From the NCBI GenBank assembly GCA_016719885.1, contig JADJYF010000005.1, positions 366,589 through 430,588 on the forward strand: a stretch of 64,000 bases of DNA. Direction: 5' to 3'. The DNA is from Pseudomonadota bacterium (GTDB lineage: Bacteria > Pseudomonadota > Gammaproteobacteria > Ga0077536). The notes under the pieces are model-generated. The model was not told the origin of the DNA. It saw nothing but the letters and a program-made list of their open reading frames with translations, and did no database searches. Within the stretch, counting starts at the first letter, position 1; each line of letters begins with the position of its first letter. Positions 26,767-35,604 of the stretch are shown here, piece by piece. A program made the position numbers and the translations under genes.

Positions 26767-27930
26767 TCAGGCGCGTGATGCGTAGAGCGCCTGTTCGTAA
26801 CCGACCAGGGTGCCGAGCACCTTGGGATCGTTGGCCGGCAAGAGCTGCATCATCAGCACCGCCGTCAATTGGTTGGTCGGGTCTATCCAGTAGAAAGTGT
26901 TGTGCACGCCGGCCCAGGCCAGGCTGTTGGCGGCGCGACAGCCGGGAATGTCCTCGGTGTTGATGACGAAGGACAAGCCCCAGCGCGCTACCTGGCCCGG
27001 AAAGAGATCGGCCGACAAGGCCATGGCCGGGTTGTCGCTGACGAAGGGTGGCACGGCGATGTCGCCGATGGCGTTCTGGCCCATCAGTTTGACGGTTTCC
27101 GGCTTCAGCACCGTCGCGCCGTCCAGCGTGCCGCCGCCGAGAATCATGCGCGTGAAACGCAGGTAATCGGGACCGGTGGAATACAGACCGCCGCCGCCCA
27201 TGTGGAAGTCGCCATCGGACGGGAACTCGAAGTCGAGTGGCGACAGCACGCCGTCGGGCGTGCGCGCCGCGGCTTGCACGAGGCGCGCCTTCATGTCGTC
27301 GCGCAGCACGAAACTGGTGTCGTTCATTTTCAGCGGCTTGAAGAAATGCCTGTCGAGATAGTCGGCGAGTTTCAGCCCGCTGACGATTTCGACGATGCGA
27401 CCGGCCCAGTCGATGCCGATGCCGTATTCCCAGCGTTCGCCCGGATCGAACACCAACGGCGCCTTCAGGGAATCGTACTTGCAGGTGGCGATCGACGGCA
27501 GCTGGTGGTACTGCATGTAATTGCCGACCTGGGTATTGAACAGGTCGTAGGAATAGCCCGAGGTGTGGGTCAGGAGATGACGCAGCGTCACGTCGCGCTT
27601 CGGCGCGCGGGTCTCGGGTTTGCCGTTGGCATCGAAGCCTTCCAGCACGCGGGCCTCGCCAATCTCGGCGGCGATTTCCTTCATCGGCTGATCGAGCGCG
27701 ATGCGCCCTTCCTCGACCAGTTTCATGGCCGCCGCCGACGTGATGGCCTTGGTCATGGAGGCGATGCGGAACACGGTGTCGAGCGCCATCGCGCCGCTAT
27801 CGGTCGGGCCGCGCTGGCCGAAGGCGCCGCTGTAGATGATGCCCTTGGCATCGGCGGCGAGGGCGACCACGCCCGGCACCGCGCCGCTCGCCACGGCCTT
27901 GGACAAATGCTCATCGAGTCTCGTGCTCAC
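26767..27930 (-). CDS. serine hydrolase, beta-lactamase/esterase (class C-like) family
   Basis: A 387-aa beta-lactamase-fold protein. The nucleophile motif SxxK is SMTK with Ser58 and Lys61, a Tyr-containing motif lies in GERWEYGIGIDWAG, and the third motif appears as WAGVHNTFYW in place of KTG, which is usual for the EstB/LACTB-like esterases. No signal peptide is seen, so a cytoplasmic esterase is more likely than a resistance enzyme. The chosen start is GTG 27930, with GAGGAG 6 bases upstream; an upstream GTG at 27945 is part of that ribosome site. It is divergent from the CoA-transferase. Confidence 0.85.
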   Translation of the reverse strand: MSTRLDEHLSKAVASGAVPGVVALAADAKGIIYSGAFGQRGPTDSGAMALDTVFRIASMTKAITSAAAMKLVEEGRIALDQPMKEIAAEIGEARVLEGFDANGKPETRAPKRDVTLRHLLTHTSGYSYDLFNTQVGNYMQYHQLPSIATCKYDSLKAPLVFDPGERWEYGIGIDWAGRIVEIVSGLKLADYLDRHFFKPLKMNDTSFVLRDDMKARLVQAAARTPDGVLSPLDFEFPSDGDFHMGGGGLYSTGPDYLRFTRMILGGGTLDGATVLKPETVKLMGQNAIGDIAVPPFVSDNPAMALSADLFPGQVARWGLSFVINTEDIPGCRAANSLAWAGVHNTFYWIDPTNQLTAVLMMQLLPANDPKVLGTLVGYEQALYASRA

Positions 27931-28117
27931 GGTGCTTCTCCTCACGGCTGGCCCATTGAATGTCGCGCTTCGATTATACGGCCGGGTTTTCGATTGTCAG
28001 GCGCATGATCGGCGCGCCCGACCCACCGGATGGTGTGTGTCGCGCACCGGCATTTGATGACGCGCGGCCGTGCCACGCATAATCGACGGCGCTGCCCCAT
28101 TTGCCCGAGGTTGTGCC

Positions 28118-29374
28118 ATGTCCGCCGCGTCACCCGTTCGCAAGATGCTGTCCGGCATCAAGGTGCTCGACTTCACCCAGTACCTGGCCGGCCCGGCCGC
28201 GACCCGTCTGCTGGCCGAGTTCGGCGCCGACATCATCAAGATTGAACGCGCGCCGGGCGGCGATCATGGTCGACGTATTCATTTCGTGGCGCCCGGCGTC
28301 AGCGCGTTCTTTCTCGCCGCCTGCGCCGGCAAGAAATCCCTGGCGGTGGATTTCGCCAAGCCGGAGGTGCGCAAGCTGGTGCACGAACTGGTGCGCGACG
28401 CCGACGTCGTGATCGAAAACTACAGCCCGGGCGTGATGGCGAAATACGGTTTTGATTACGAGACCTTGAAGGCCATCAATCCCAAGCTCGTGATGTGTTC
28501 CATTTCCGGCTTCGGCCAGGAGGGGCCCTACGCCAACTTCACCAGCTTCGACATCATCGCCCAGGCCCAGAGCGGCGTGATGGCCATGACCGGTGACCCC
28601 GACGGCCCGCCGCAATACGTCGGCAATTATTTCGGCGACCCCAATGCCGGCGTGCACGCGGCCTTCGCCATCGCCGCCGCGCTCTACCATCGCGCGCTGC
28701 ACGGTGAAGGGCAGTACATCGACATCTCGCAGCTCGAAGCGCTGGTGTACATGGACTACATCAACATTCCGCTCGCGATGATGAGCGAAGGGCGCATGCA
28801 GCCCACGCGTTTCGGCGGCGACTTCTGGTCCATCTGTCCCTACGGCACTTACCGCTCCAAGGACGGTTACGTGGTGCTGGCGGTGCTGGAGCCGCAATGG
28901 CCGGCGCTGGTGCGCGCCATGGGCCGGCCCGATCTCGAAACCGATGAACGTTACGCGACCCAGGTGGCGCGCTGCGCGCGGCGCCCGGAAGTGCGCGCCA
29001 TCGTCGAAGCCTGGCTGCAGAGTTTCGACAACGATGCCGCGGCGCTGGCGGCGCTGGCCGAAGCGCGCGTGCCGTCGGCGCCGATCCTCGACATCGTCGA
29101 CGTGCCCAAGCATCCGCAGCACGCCGCGCGCGAAGTGTTCCAGGACCTGCCGCATCCCGTGCTCGGCCCGACGCCGGTGGCGCGCTCGCCGTTCCGGCTG
29201 TCGACCTTGGAGATGGCCATCCCGTTTCGCGCGCCTTACCTTGGCGAACACAACGAGGAGATCCTGGCGGGGCAGCTGGGCTACAGCGCCGAGCAGATTG
29301 CGGCGCTCTATGCCAGCGGCGCGATGGCGCAGGATGCCGAGGTCAGGGCGTTGCGCGAGGCGGGGAAGCTGTAG
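28118..29374 (+). CDS. CoA-transferase, CaiB/BaiF family (class III)
   Basis: A 418-aa family III CoA-transferase. It starts GIKVLDFTQYLAGPAATRLL, has the CoA-binding KIERAPGGDHGR, and the catalytic aspartate Asp174 in NYFGDPNAGVH. The end (ILDIVDVPKHPQHAAREVF, LGEHNEEIL) is standard. It would activate a carboxylic acid by moving CoA from a donor, feeding the acyl-CoA dehydrogenases of the region. ATG 28118 has CGAGG 7 bases upstream. Substrate unknown; relatives handle carnitine, bile acids, 2-methylacyl-CoA and oxalate. Confidence 0.92.
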   Translation: MSAASPVRKMLSGIKVLDFTQYLAGPAATRLLAEFGADIIKIERAPGGDHGRRIHFVAPGVSAFFLAACAGKKSLAVDFAKPEVRKLVHELVRDADVVIENYSPGVMAKYGFDYETLKAINPKLVMCSISGFGQEGPYANFTSFDIIAQAQSGVMAMTGDPDGPPQYVGNYFGDPNAGVHAAFAIAAALYHRALHGEGQYIDISQLEALVYMDYINIPLAMMSEGRMQPTRFGGDFWSICPYGTYRSKDGYVVLAVLEPQWPALVRAMGRPDLETDERYATQVARCARRPEVRAIVEAWLQSFDNDAAALAALAEARVPSAPILDIVDVPKHPQHAAREVFQDLPHPVLGPTPVARSPFRLSTLEMAIPFRAPYLGEHNEEILAGQLGYSAEQIAALYASGAMAQDAEVRALREAGKL

Positions 29375-29384
29375 TCGCGAGGGC

Positions 29385-29483
29385 GTCAGACTGAAGTCCG
29401 ACCAAATAAAGGCTCGAACCTCACAGGCGGGTCAGTCTCGCCCACGGCTTAGGTTTCTGTAGGTGCGATTTCAATCTGACATT
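29385..29483. repeat. REP remnants, including a family A/family B hybrid
   Basis: A family B half (GTCAGACTGAAGTCCGACC, 29385-29403) is followed about 50 bases later by TGTAGGTGCGATTTCAA, a family A head, joined directly to TCTGACATT, a family B tail (29457-29483). The junction lies inside the palindromic body, so the element looks recombined. It is located between the convergent CoA-transferase and ppnP genes. Confidence 0.65.
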
Positions 29484-29504
29484 ACTCACGTGGGCGATGC
29501 CGCC

Positions 29505-29816
29505 TCACCCAAAATGGCACACGTAATCGACCGCCTCCGACACCTCGATATCGAAGCTGCTGTTGCCCGGCACGCTGAAGCTCTGGCCACCCGCATAGTC
29601 CTTCCACGCCGCATCACCCGCCAGGCGCACGCGGCAGCGGCCGCCCACGAGTTCCATCACTTCCGGTGCGCCGGTCGAGAAGGTAAGGGTGGCGGGCAGG
29701 ATCACGCCCACGGATTTCCTGGTGCCGTCGGCCAACATCACGGTGTGGCTGACGCACTTGCCGTCGAAATAGACGTTGGCTTTCTTGATCACGCTGACAT
29801 TGTCGAACTGGGACAT
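29505..29816 (-). CDS. ppnP: pyrimidine/purine nucleoside phosphorylase PpnP
   Basis: A 103-aa single-domain cupin matching the PpnP (YaiE, DUF1255) family: MSQFDNVSVIKKANVYFDGK, SHTVMLADGTRKSVGVILP, FSTGAPEVMELVGG, and GQSFSVPGNSSFDIEVSEAV ending YVCHFG. The enzyme splits several nucleosides with phosphate in the cytoplasm. The start at 29816 gives the exact family size; the longer frame to 29930 is not conserved. It is divergent from the luciferase-like gene at 29955. Confidence 0.93.
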   Translation of the reverse strand: MSQFDNVSVIKKANVYFDGKCVSHTVMLADGTRKSVGVILPATLTFSTGAPEVMELVGGRCRVRLAGDAAWKDYAGGQSFSVPGNSSFDIEVSEAVDYVCHFG

Positions 29817-29954
29817 GGGATTCTCGCTGCTGGATTGAACGCCGGCGGATTCTAACGCGAGTCGCGCATCCCGGCAGCCCGAGCGCGTGCACGAAGGCGG
29901 CGCTTGCGGCAGACTTCGACGCTGGTCCATGGCAGTTCAAGGGGAGCCATCATC

Positions 29955-30812
29955 ATGCAAGTAGGCGTCATGCCGCTGTTCGGCGGAGAAACATCGGCAC
30001 CGGATTACGTCGCGCGTATCGCGCGCGGCCTCGAAGAGCGCGGCTTCCATGCGGTGTGGGCGGTCGACCACATACTCATTCCCAAGGTCATCTCCTCCGC
30101 CTACCCCTATGCCAAGGACGGATCTTTTCCGGTCGACCCCAAGCTGCTCGGCCTCGAACCCTTCGGCCTGTTGTGTTTCATCGCCGCGCATACGACGCAT
30201 CTCCGCCTCGCCACCGGCGTGGTGGTGCTGCCGCAGCGCAATCCGGCCCTGACCGCCAAGCAGGCGGCGGATCTCGACGTGCTGTCGGGCGGCCGTTTCG
30301 ATTTCGGCATCGGGGTTGGCTGGCTGGCGGAAGAATTCGAAGCGCTGGGCGTGCCTTTCGAGCGACGCGGCGCGCGCTCGGACGATTACCTGCGCATGAT
30401 GCAGAAGCTGTGGGCCGAGGGCACCGCCAGTTACGAGGGCGAGTTCTACACCCTGCCCGAGTGTTGGCAGTATCCGAAGTCGGTGCAGCGTCCCCATCCG
30501 CCGCTGTGGTTCGGCGGTGAGGGGCACGTGGCGCTGCGCCGCGTGGCGCGATTCGGCCATTGGTACGGCGTCGACGTGCTGCCCGAACAGGTGCCGGAAA
30601 AGCTCGCGATGTTGAAAGAGCATTGCGAGCGCGAAGGCCGCGACATCAAGGACGTGCAGATTGCCGTGTCGCCCTATGGCAATGCCTGCGATCGCGACAT
30701 GTTGAAGCGCTACGAAGATGCCGGCGTGCACCAGGTGGTGGTGGCGGCCTTCGTGCCGGGCCAGGAGGCGATGGAGCGCGCCATCGATGATTACGCGCGC
30801 GCGCTGTTGTGA
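29955..30812 (+). CDS. LLM-class oxidoreductase, TIGR03619-like
   Basis: A 285-aa luciferase-like protein: MQVGVMPLFGGETSAPDYVA, then WAVDHILIPKVISSAYPY, LATGVVVLPQRNPALTAKQ and DFGIGVGWLAEEFEALGVPF. The DHILIP and GVGWLAEEFEALG motifs are those I recall for TIGR03619 (probable F420-dependent oxidoreductases). It uses a reduced deazaflavin or FMN; substrate unknown. The ATG at 29955 is followed by the first beta strand; the upstream frame to 29904 is not family-like. Its stop overlaps the start of the next gene (GTGA). Confidence 0.86.
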   Translation: MQVGVMPLFGGETSAPDYVARIARGLEERGFHAVWAVDHILIPKVISSAYPYAKDGSFPVDPKLLGLEPFGLLCFIAAHTTHLRLATGVVVLPQRNPALTAKQAADLDVLSGGRFDFGIGVGWLAEEFEALGVPFERRGARSDDYLRMMQKLWAEGTASYEGEFYTLPECWQYPKSVQRPHPPLWFGGEGHVALRRVARFGHWYGVDVLPEQVPEKLAMLKEHCEREGRDIKDVQIAVSPYGNACDRDMLKRYEDAGVHQVVVAAFVPGQEAMERAIDDYARALL

Positions 30813-31177
30813 GTGACGCGCGCCGGGCCCGCAACGAGCGTCGCGCCGCCGCGCGGCGTGCGGGCGAAGAACGTGCCGCGCCGCCACCGGTCGATCCGGC
30901 CGTGGCGCTGCGCCGTCGCGTCAGCGGCCTGTTGTTGCGCGGCATGGTGTTGACCGTGCTCACCGCCAGCGGACTGCTGTTGACCTACGGCGCCTACAGC
31001 ATGTCGGTGTATACCAAGGCTTCGCTGCCGATGCTCGGTCGCGCCATCATCGCCCACGCGGTGTTCGCGGCGGTCTACGCCATCTACGTGCGCACCGCCA
31101 CGCGCTTCGTGCCGCTCTTGATCTCGGCGGTGGCCGGCAGCGTGCTGCTCGGTTACCTGTGGCGGATCGCGGCGTGA
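30809..31177 (+). CDS. small membrane protein of unknown function
   Basis: A 122-aa protein with a basic, arginine- and alanine-rich N-terminus (about 38 residues, RRARNERRAAARRAG) and three likely membrane segments (about 45-66, 76-95 and 100-119). The start is GTG 30809, sharing GTGA with the stop of the luciferase-like gene, which points to coupled translation. No family is recognised. The next gene, an ion channel, begins 10 bases downstream, so the three may be one transcript. The positively charged N-terminus should stay in the cytoplasm. Confidence 0.6.
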   Translation: MSDARRARNERRAAARRAGEERAAPPPVDPAVALRRRVSGLLLRGMVLTVLTASGLLLTYGAYSMSVYTKASLPMLGRAIIAHAVFAAVYAIYVRTATRFVPLLISAVAGSVLLGYLWRIAA

Positions 31178-31187
31178 GCACGGCGTC

Positions 31188-31862
31188 ATGATGGCGCGAC
31201 TCTGGCAGATCCCCAACCTGCTGCTGCTCCTGGCGCTGGTCGCGCAGGTCGGCCTGTATCCGCTGCTGCAGGTGCAGGCCCACGGCAAGGCCGCACTGGC
31301 GGCCATCGACTGGCTGATCCTGGTGCTGGCGCTGCGCGCCGCGCGTTCCTCGGGCAGCGAATCGCGGCTCGGCTACGTGCTGCTGGTGCCGGCCATCGTG
31401 CTCAACGCGGTGGTGGCGTTCTGGCCCAATCATTTCGCCATCATCGCCAGCCTGCTCGCGCAGTGCGTGTTTCACACCTTTGTCATCGTGTGCCTGCTGC
31501 GCTACATCCTGTCCGATGACGACATGACGCTGGACGAACTGTTCGCGGCCGCGTCGCTGTACGTGTTGATGGCGTTTGCCTTCAGCTTCCTGCTTGCCAC
31601 CGTCGAACAGCTCGCGCCCGGCTCGTTCTACATCAACCCCGCCAACAACCCCGATGGCTTGGTCGGCTGGTGGGACCTGGTCTATTTCAGCTTTACCTGT
31701 CTCACCAGCGTTGGCTTCGGCGAAATCACGCCGGTGTCGGACTACGCGCGTTCGGTGGTGATGATCGAGCAGATGAGCGGTGTGTTGTTCCTCGCCATCG
31801 TGATCTCGAGATTGATTTCGCTGCATGGCAGTCGGCAGCGGGGGGGCGATTCGAATCCATGA
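31188..31862 (+). CDS. two-TM-pore potassium channel family protein
   Basis: A 224-aa membrane protein. After four or five membrane segments in the first 140 residues, a pore loop with the selectivity filter TSVGFGEITP (about residue 173-182) lies between the last two membrane segments, as in ion_trans_2/Kch-like channels; TVGYG is replaced by SVGFG, which still conducts potassium in known channels. There is no RCK/TrkA-N domain. It ends SRQRGGDSNP and its stop is 1 base before a REP-like palindrome. The reverse-strand cyclase frame runs through its 3' end (31742-31862), which I attribute to loss of the cyclase stop. Confidence 0.8.
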   Translation: MMARLWQIPNLLLLLALVAQVGLYPLLQVQAHGKAALAAIDWLILVLALRAARSSGSESRLGYVLLVPAIVLNAVVAFWPNHFAIIASLLAQCVFHTFVIVCLLRYILSDDDMTLDELFAAASLYVLMAFAFSFLLATVEQLAPGSFYINPANNPDGLVGWWDLVYFSFTCLTSVGFGEITPVSDYARSVVMIEQMSGVLFLAIVISRLISLHGSRQRGGDSNP

Positions 31863-32668
31863 ACTGTAGGTGCGAATGAATTCGCACCTACGGGACATTC
31901 GATAATCGCCACCGCCCGCGTCCAGCCCGCCGAGGCGCCGCGGATCTTGACCGGGAAGCAGCTCACCATGAAGCCGTCGCTCGGCAGCGCTTCGAGGTTG
32001 TGCAGCTTTTCGAGGTGGCAATAGCCGATGTCGCGGCCGGCCTTGTGGCCTTCCCATACGAGGTCGGTGTTGCCGCTGGACGAGACCTTGTCCTTGGTAT
32101 GCACGAAGGGCGCGTCCCAGCTCCAGCCGTCGGTACCGGTCAGGCGTACGCCGCGTTCGAGCAGGTACAAGGTCGCTTCACGACCCATGCCGCAACCACT
32201 GGAAACATAGTCCGGCTGGCCGTAGCGCATGCCGGCGCGGGTGTTCACGACCACGATCTCGAGTGGTGCGAGGGTGTGGCCGATGCGGCGCAGCTCGGCC
32301 TCGACGTCGGCGGCGGTCGCCACGTAGCCGTCGGCAAAATGCCGGAAGTCGAGCTTCACGCCGGGTTGCAGGCACCAGTCCAGCGGTACTTCGTCGATGG
32401 TGATGGCGCGTTCGCCATGGTTCATGGTCGAGTGGAAATGCCAGGGCGCGTCGAGATGCGTGCCGTTGTGGGTCATGAGCTTGACCCACTCGATGGCCCA
32501 GCCTTCGCTATCCGGCAGCTGGCTTTCCTGCATGCCGGGGAAGAACTGCACGACGTCCTTGGCCGACTGGCGATGATCGACGTACTGGATCTCGGGCCCG
32601 TAACCGGGCGGGTCGGACAGCACGCCGTTTTCCAGCGGCATCGAGATGTCAATCAAAGTCCGCGCCAT
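31742..32668 (-). CDS. cyclase family protein (KynB-like metal hydrolase), C-terminus extended through a repeat
   Basis: The first 258 residues are a complete cyclase-family (PF04199-type) metal hydrolase: the metal motif HNGTHLDAPWHF (His71, Asp73, His77 region), GWSWDAPF, and SCFPVKIRGASAGWTRAVAI. The family normally ends there. The next nine residues (VGANSFAPT) are translated from the family A palindrome at 31864-31894, and the frame then continues for about 40 codons antisense to the end of the ion channel gene before a stop at 31742. The natural stop was probably lost when the repeat arrived. The true 3' end is therefore uncertain: enzyme body to about 31895, tail of doubtful value. It is last in the molybdenum-hydroxylase operon, 35 bases after its neighbour. 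Confidence 0.82.
   Translation of the reverse strand: MARTLIDISMPLENGVLSDPPGYGPEIQYVDHRQSAKDVVQFFPGMQESQLPDSEGWAIEWVKLMTHNGTHLDAPWHFHSTMNHGERAITIDEVPLDWCLQPGVKLDFRHFADGYVATAADVEAELRRIGHTLAPLEIVVVNTRAGMRYGQPDYVSSGCGMGREATLYLLERGVRLTGTDGWSWDAPFVHTKDKVSSSGNTDLVWEGHKAGRDIGYCHLEKLHNLEALPSDGFMVSCFPVKIRGASAGWTRAVAIIECPVGANSFAPTVHGFESPPRCRLPCSEINLEITMARNNTPLICSIITTERA
31864..31894. repeat. REP-like palindrome, family A
   Basis: CTGTAGGTGCGAATGAATTC followed by GCACCTACGGG, a nearly perfect palindrome of the family A type. It begins one base after the ion channel stop codon and runs into the 3' end of the converging cyclase gene, where it is translated as VGANSFAPT. Confidence 0.75.
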
Positions 32669-32703
32669 GCTTCGCCCCTCGTTGGAAATTGGTTTATGGA
32701 TGT

Positions 32704-35604
32704 TCATGCCGCGCCGCTGTTGGCCGCTTCGATCATGGCGCGTACGCGCGCCGGTGACAGCGGGCTGGACATCACCTTCACGCCGAGCGGCCGCAGTGCG
32801 TCTTCCACCGCGCCCATCAGCACCGTCGAGGTGGCGATGCAGCCGTCTTCGCCGCCGCCCTTGGAGCCGACCTTGGTGCTGGTGGCGGGCGTCGTCAGGT
32901 GATGGATTTCGATGTCGGGCGCGGCCCACACCGTCGGCATGCCGTATTCCTTCAAGGTGCTGGCGCGCGGCCTGCCGTGTTCGTCGTAGTCGTAGACTTC
33001 GTAGAGCGTGCCGCCGAGCTGCTGCACCACGCCGCCCTTGATCTGGCCGGCCAGCACCAGCGGATTCAACACCACGCCGTGGTCGGCGACCATCCAGATC
33101 TTCAACACATCGACGCGGCCGGTCTCGACATCCACTTCCACCAGCGCGCCCTCGGCGCCGTTGGCATGGCCTGAATAGACCTGGATACGGCCGAGCGCGT
33201 CGGGCGTCCAGTTCACCTGCGGATGACGGTAGGTGCCGATGGCTTCCAGCAGCGGCGCATCGGCGCCGGCCAGCACCACGTCCGATCCCGGCTGCACGTA
33301 GCAGGCGTAGGCGAGCTCGGCAAAGCTCATGGACTTGCCACTGGCATCGTGGCGGAACACGCCGTTGTCGATGACGATGCCGCCGCGTTCCACGCCCATG
33401 AGGTTGGCGGCGCCGGTCAGCATGCGCGCGCGCAGCTTGTCGGCGGCATCGACGATGGCGCCGACCGCGAACATCGCGCCGCGACTCGAGAACGTGCCCG
33501 AGCCCCACGGCGTCGAGGTGGTATCGCCCCAGGCGATGGTGACGTCCTTGAACGGCGCGCCCAGCGCATCGGCCACCACCTGCGCATAGGAGGTCTCGAT
33601 GCCCTGGCCGATGTTCTGCATGCCGGTCATGACCCGCACGCTGCCGTCGGACTGGATGCGCATCGCCACCGATTCGTAGTTCTGGAACGCGCTGCCGGGA
33701 AACGCGAAACCCGAGGGCTCGATGTAGGGCACCATGCAGATGCCAAGATGGCGGCCGGCCGCGAGCGCACGCGCCTGCTCGGCGCGCAAGGCCGGTACGT
33801 CCATCACCTCGGCGAGCTTTTCCAGCGCTTCACGGACCGAGCCCTGCTCGATGATCGGCCCGGTCACCACCTGGTGCGGATAGCGATGCAGCAGATTGCG
33901 CCGGCGGATGTCGAGCGGGCAGATTTCGAGACGTTCGGCGGCCTGGTCCAGCACGCGCTCCATGAGCATGTTGGCCAGATCCTTGCCGTAGCCGCGATAG
34001 GCGGAATAGGGCGCCTTGTTGGTCACCACGCAGCGGATATGGGTGCGATAGGTGTCGAGCCGGTAAGCGCCGGGCGCGTAGTTGCCGCCGTTCAAGGGCA
34101 TGCCGAGACCGGCGGCGCGCTCCGCGCCATCGACGCCCATGTCGGCGAGGATGTCGGTCTCCATCGCCAGCAAGCTGCCGTCGCGCTTGAAGGCGGCGCG
34201 CGAGCGGGTGTGATAGTCGCGCGCCGCGGGGCCTGAGTGCATCCATTCGGAGCGCGACTCGAACCACATCACCGGCCGGCCCAGCACCATCGTCGCCAGC
34301 ACCGGCAACAGTTCGCAATCGACCGAGAGCTTGGCGCCGAACGCGCCGCCGACGTCGTCGGCCAGCACCTGGATGCGGGTTTCGGGCAGGCCGAAGATCT
34401 TCGACACGTACATGCGCGTCTGATGCGGGATCTGGGTGGAGCTGCGCACCACCAGGGTCTCGTCGCCGACATCGAAGCTCGCGAACACCACGCGCGTTTC
34501 CATCGGCTGCGCGCCGAAGCGATGCGAGACGATGCGCTCGTCGACGACCAGGTCGGCGGCGGCGAACGCGGCATCGACGTCGCCGTGACTGAAGCGGTGT
34601 TCGATCTGCAGGTTGGTGCGCCACTCGGGATAGATGAGCGCGGCGCTGTCGGCACCGGCCGCCGCGGCCTGCTCTGCATCGACATTGACCGGCAGTTCTT
34701 CGTATTCCACCGCCACCGCGCGCGCCGCGTCCTCGGCCTGGTAGGCGGTGTCCGCCACCACCAGCGCCAGCGGCTCGCCGTAGAAGATGACCTTGTCGAC
34801 CGCCATCGCGTAACGGTGCGGCAGATTGAGAGTCACCATGTCGATGGTGGCGACGATGGGATTCCAGTGCGATTGCGCTTCCGCGCCGGTCATGACCAGG
34901 TGCACGCCCGGCATGTCCTTGGCGCGCGCGGTATCGATGTGCTTGATGCGCGCATGGGCGCGTTCGGCGCGCACCGCCACCGCGTGCAGGGTGTGATTGT
35001 CGCCGTAGTTGTCGCAGTAACGCCCGCGCCCCGCCACCAGGCGACGGTCTTCGCGTCGCGCCAGCGGCTGGCCGGTCCAGCGTTCACCGCGCGCGAGTTC
35101 AGCTTCGGCGCGCGCGGCCGGCGCGGCGCGTCCGGCCGCGACTTTCACCGCCTGCAGAATATTCAGGTAGCCCGTGCAGCGGCAGATGTTGCCGGACAGG
35201 GCGTGACGGATGTCCTCGTCGCTGAACGGCTCGTGGCCGTGCTGCTTCAGAAAGGCATCGGCGCTCATCACCATGCCGGCCGTGCAATAGCCGCACTGCA
35301 TGGCGTGGCAGCCGACGAAAGCCTGTTGCACGGGGCTCAAGTCGCGGCCGCGGCTCAAGGACTCGACGGTCGCGACGCGGCCGCCATCGGCGCCGACGGT
35401 AAGCACCAGGCAGGCTTTCACGGTGCGGCCGTTCAATTCCACCGTGCAGGCGCCGCAGGCGCCTTCCTCGCAGCCGATGCGCGTGCTCTTGACGCCGGCC
35501 GTGTCGCGCAGGAAGTCGACCAGCAGCAAACGCGGCTCGACACGCGCGGCAATCGAGCGGCCGTTGACCTCGATGACCACGCTGACGAGTTGGCTCTCGC
35601 TCAT
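32704..35604 (-). CDS. molybdenum hydroxylase, fused 2Fe-2S and molybdopterin subunits
   Basis: A 966-aa protein of the xanthine-dehydrogenase/CO-dehydrogenase type. Residues 1-160 form the small subunit: plant-type 2Fe-2S ligands Cys45, Cys50, Cys53, Cys65 (GCEEGACGAC) and the second cluster Cys104, Cys107, Cys141, Cys143 (QCGYC, NICRC). From about residue 180 the large molybdopterin subunit begins (LARREDRRLVAGRGRY), with the active-site loop TNKAPYSAYRGYG and the conserved base in SKGGGEDG near the C-terminus. The loop is not the AYRCSFR of CO dehydrogenase, so an aldehyde or N-heterocycle is more likely. No FAD domain lies between the two; this is encoded by the preceding gene, whose stop overlaps this ATG (ATGA). 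The start at 35604 is supported by that overlap. Confidence 0.9.
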   Translation of the reverse strand: MSESQLVSVVIEVNGRSIAARVEPRLLLVDFLRDTAGVKSTRIGCEEGACGACTVELNGRTVKACLVLTVGADGGRVATVESLSRGRDLSPVQQAFVGCHAMQCGYCTAGMVMSADAFLKQHGHEPFSDEDIRHALSGNICRCTGYLNILQAVKVAAGRAAPAARAEAELARGERWTGQPLARREDRRLVAGRGRYCDNYGDNHTLHAVAVRAERAHARIKHIDTARAKDMPGVHLVMTGAEAQSHWNPIVATIDMVTLNLPHRYAMAVDKVIFYGEPLALVVADTAYQAEDAARAVAVEYEELPVNVDAEQAAAAGADSAALIYPEWRTNLQIEHRFSHGDVDAAFAAADLVVDERIVSHRFGAQPMETRVVFASFDVGDETLVVRSSTQIPHQTRMYVSKIFGLPETRIQVLADDVGGAFGAKLSVDCELLPVLATMVLGRPVMWFESRSEWMHSGPAARDYHTRSRAAFKRDGSLLAMETDILADMGVDGAERAAGLGMPLNGGNYAPGAYRLDTYRTHIRCVVTNKAPYSAYRGYGKDLANMLMERVLDQAAERLEICPLDIRRRNLLHRYPHQVVTGPIIEQGSVREALEKLAEVMDVPALRAEQARALAAGRHLGICMVPYIEPSGFAFPGSAFQNYESVAMRIQSDGSVRVMTGMQNIGQGIETSYAQVVADALGAPFKDVTIAWGDTTSTPWGSGTFSSRGAMFAVGAIVDAADKLRARMLTGAANLMGVERGGIVIDNGVFRHDASGKSMSFAELAYACYVQPGSDVVLAGADAPLLEAIGTYRHPQVNWTPDALGRIQVYSGHANGAEGALVEVDVETGRVDVLKIWMVADHGVVLNPLVLAGQIKGGVVQQLGGTLYEVYDYDEHGRPRASTLKEYGMPTVWAAPDIEIHHLTTPATSTKVGSKGGGEDGCIATSTVLMGAVEDALRPLGVKVMSSPLSPARVRAMIEAANSGAA

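Noticed and set aside
26767..27930. Serine hydrolase as an antibiotic-resistance class C beta-lactamase
   Set aside because: No signal peptide and no KTG motif; the pattern fits EstB-like esterases.
32704..35604. Molybdenum hydroxylase as CO dehydrogenase
   Set aside because: The active-site loop reads APYSAYRGYG and lacks the cysteine-containing AYRCSFR signature.
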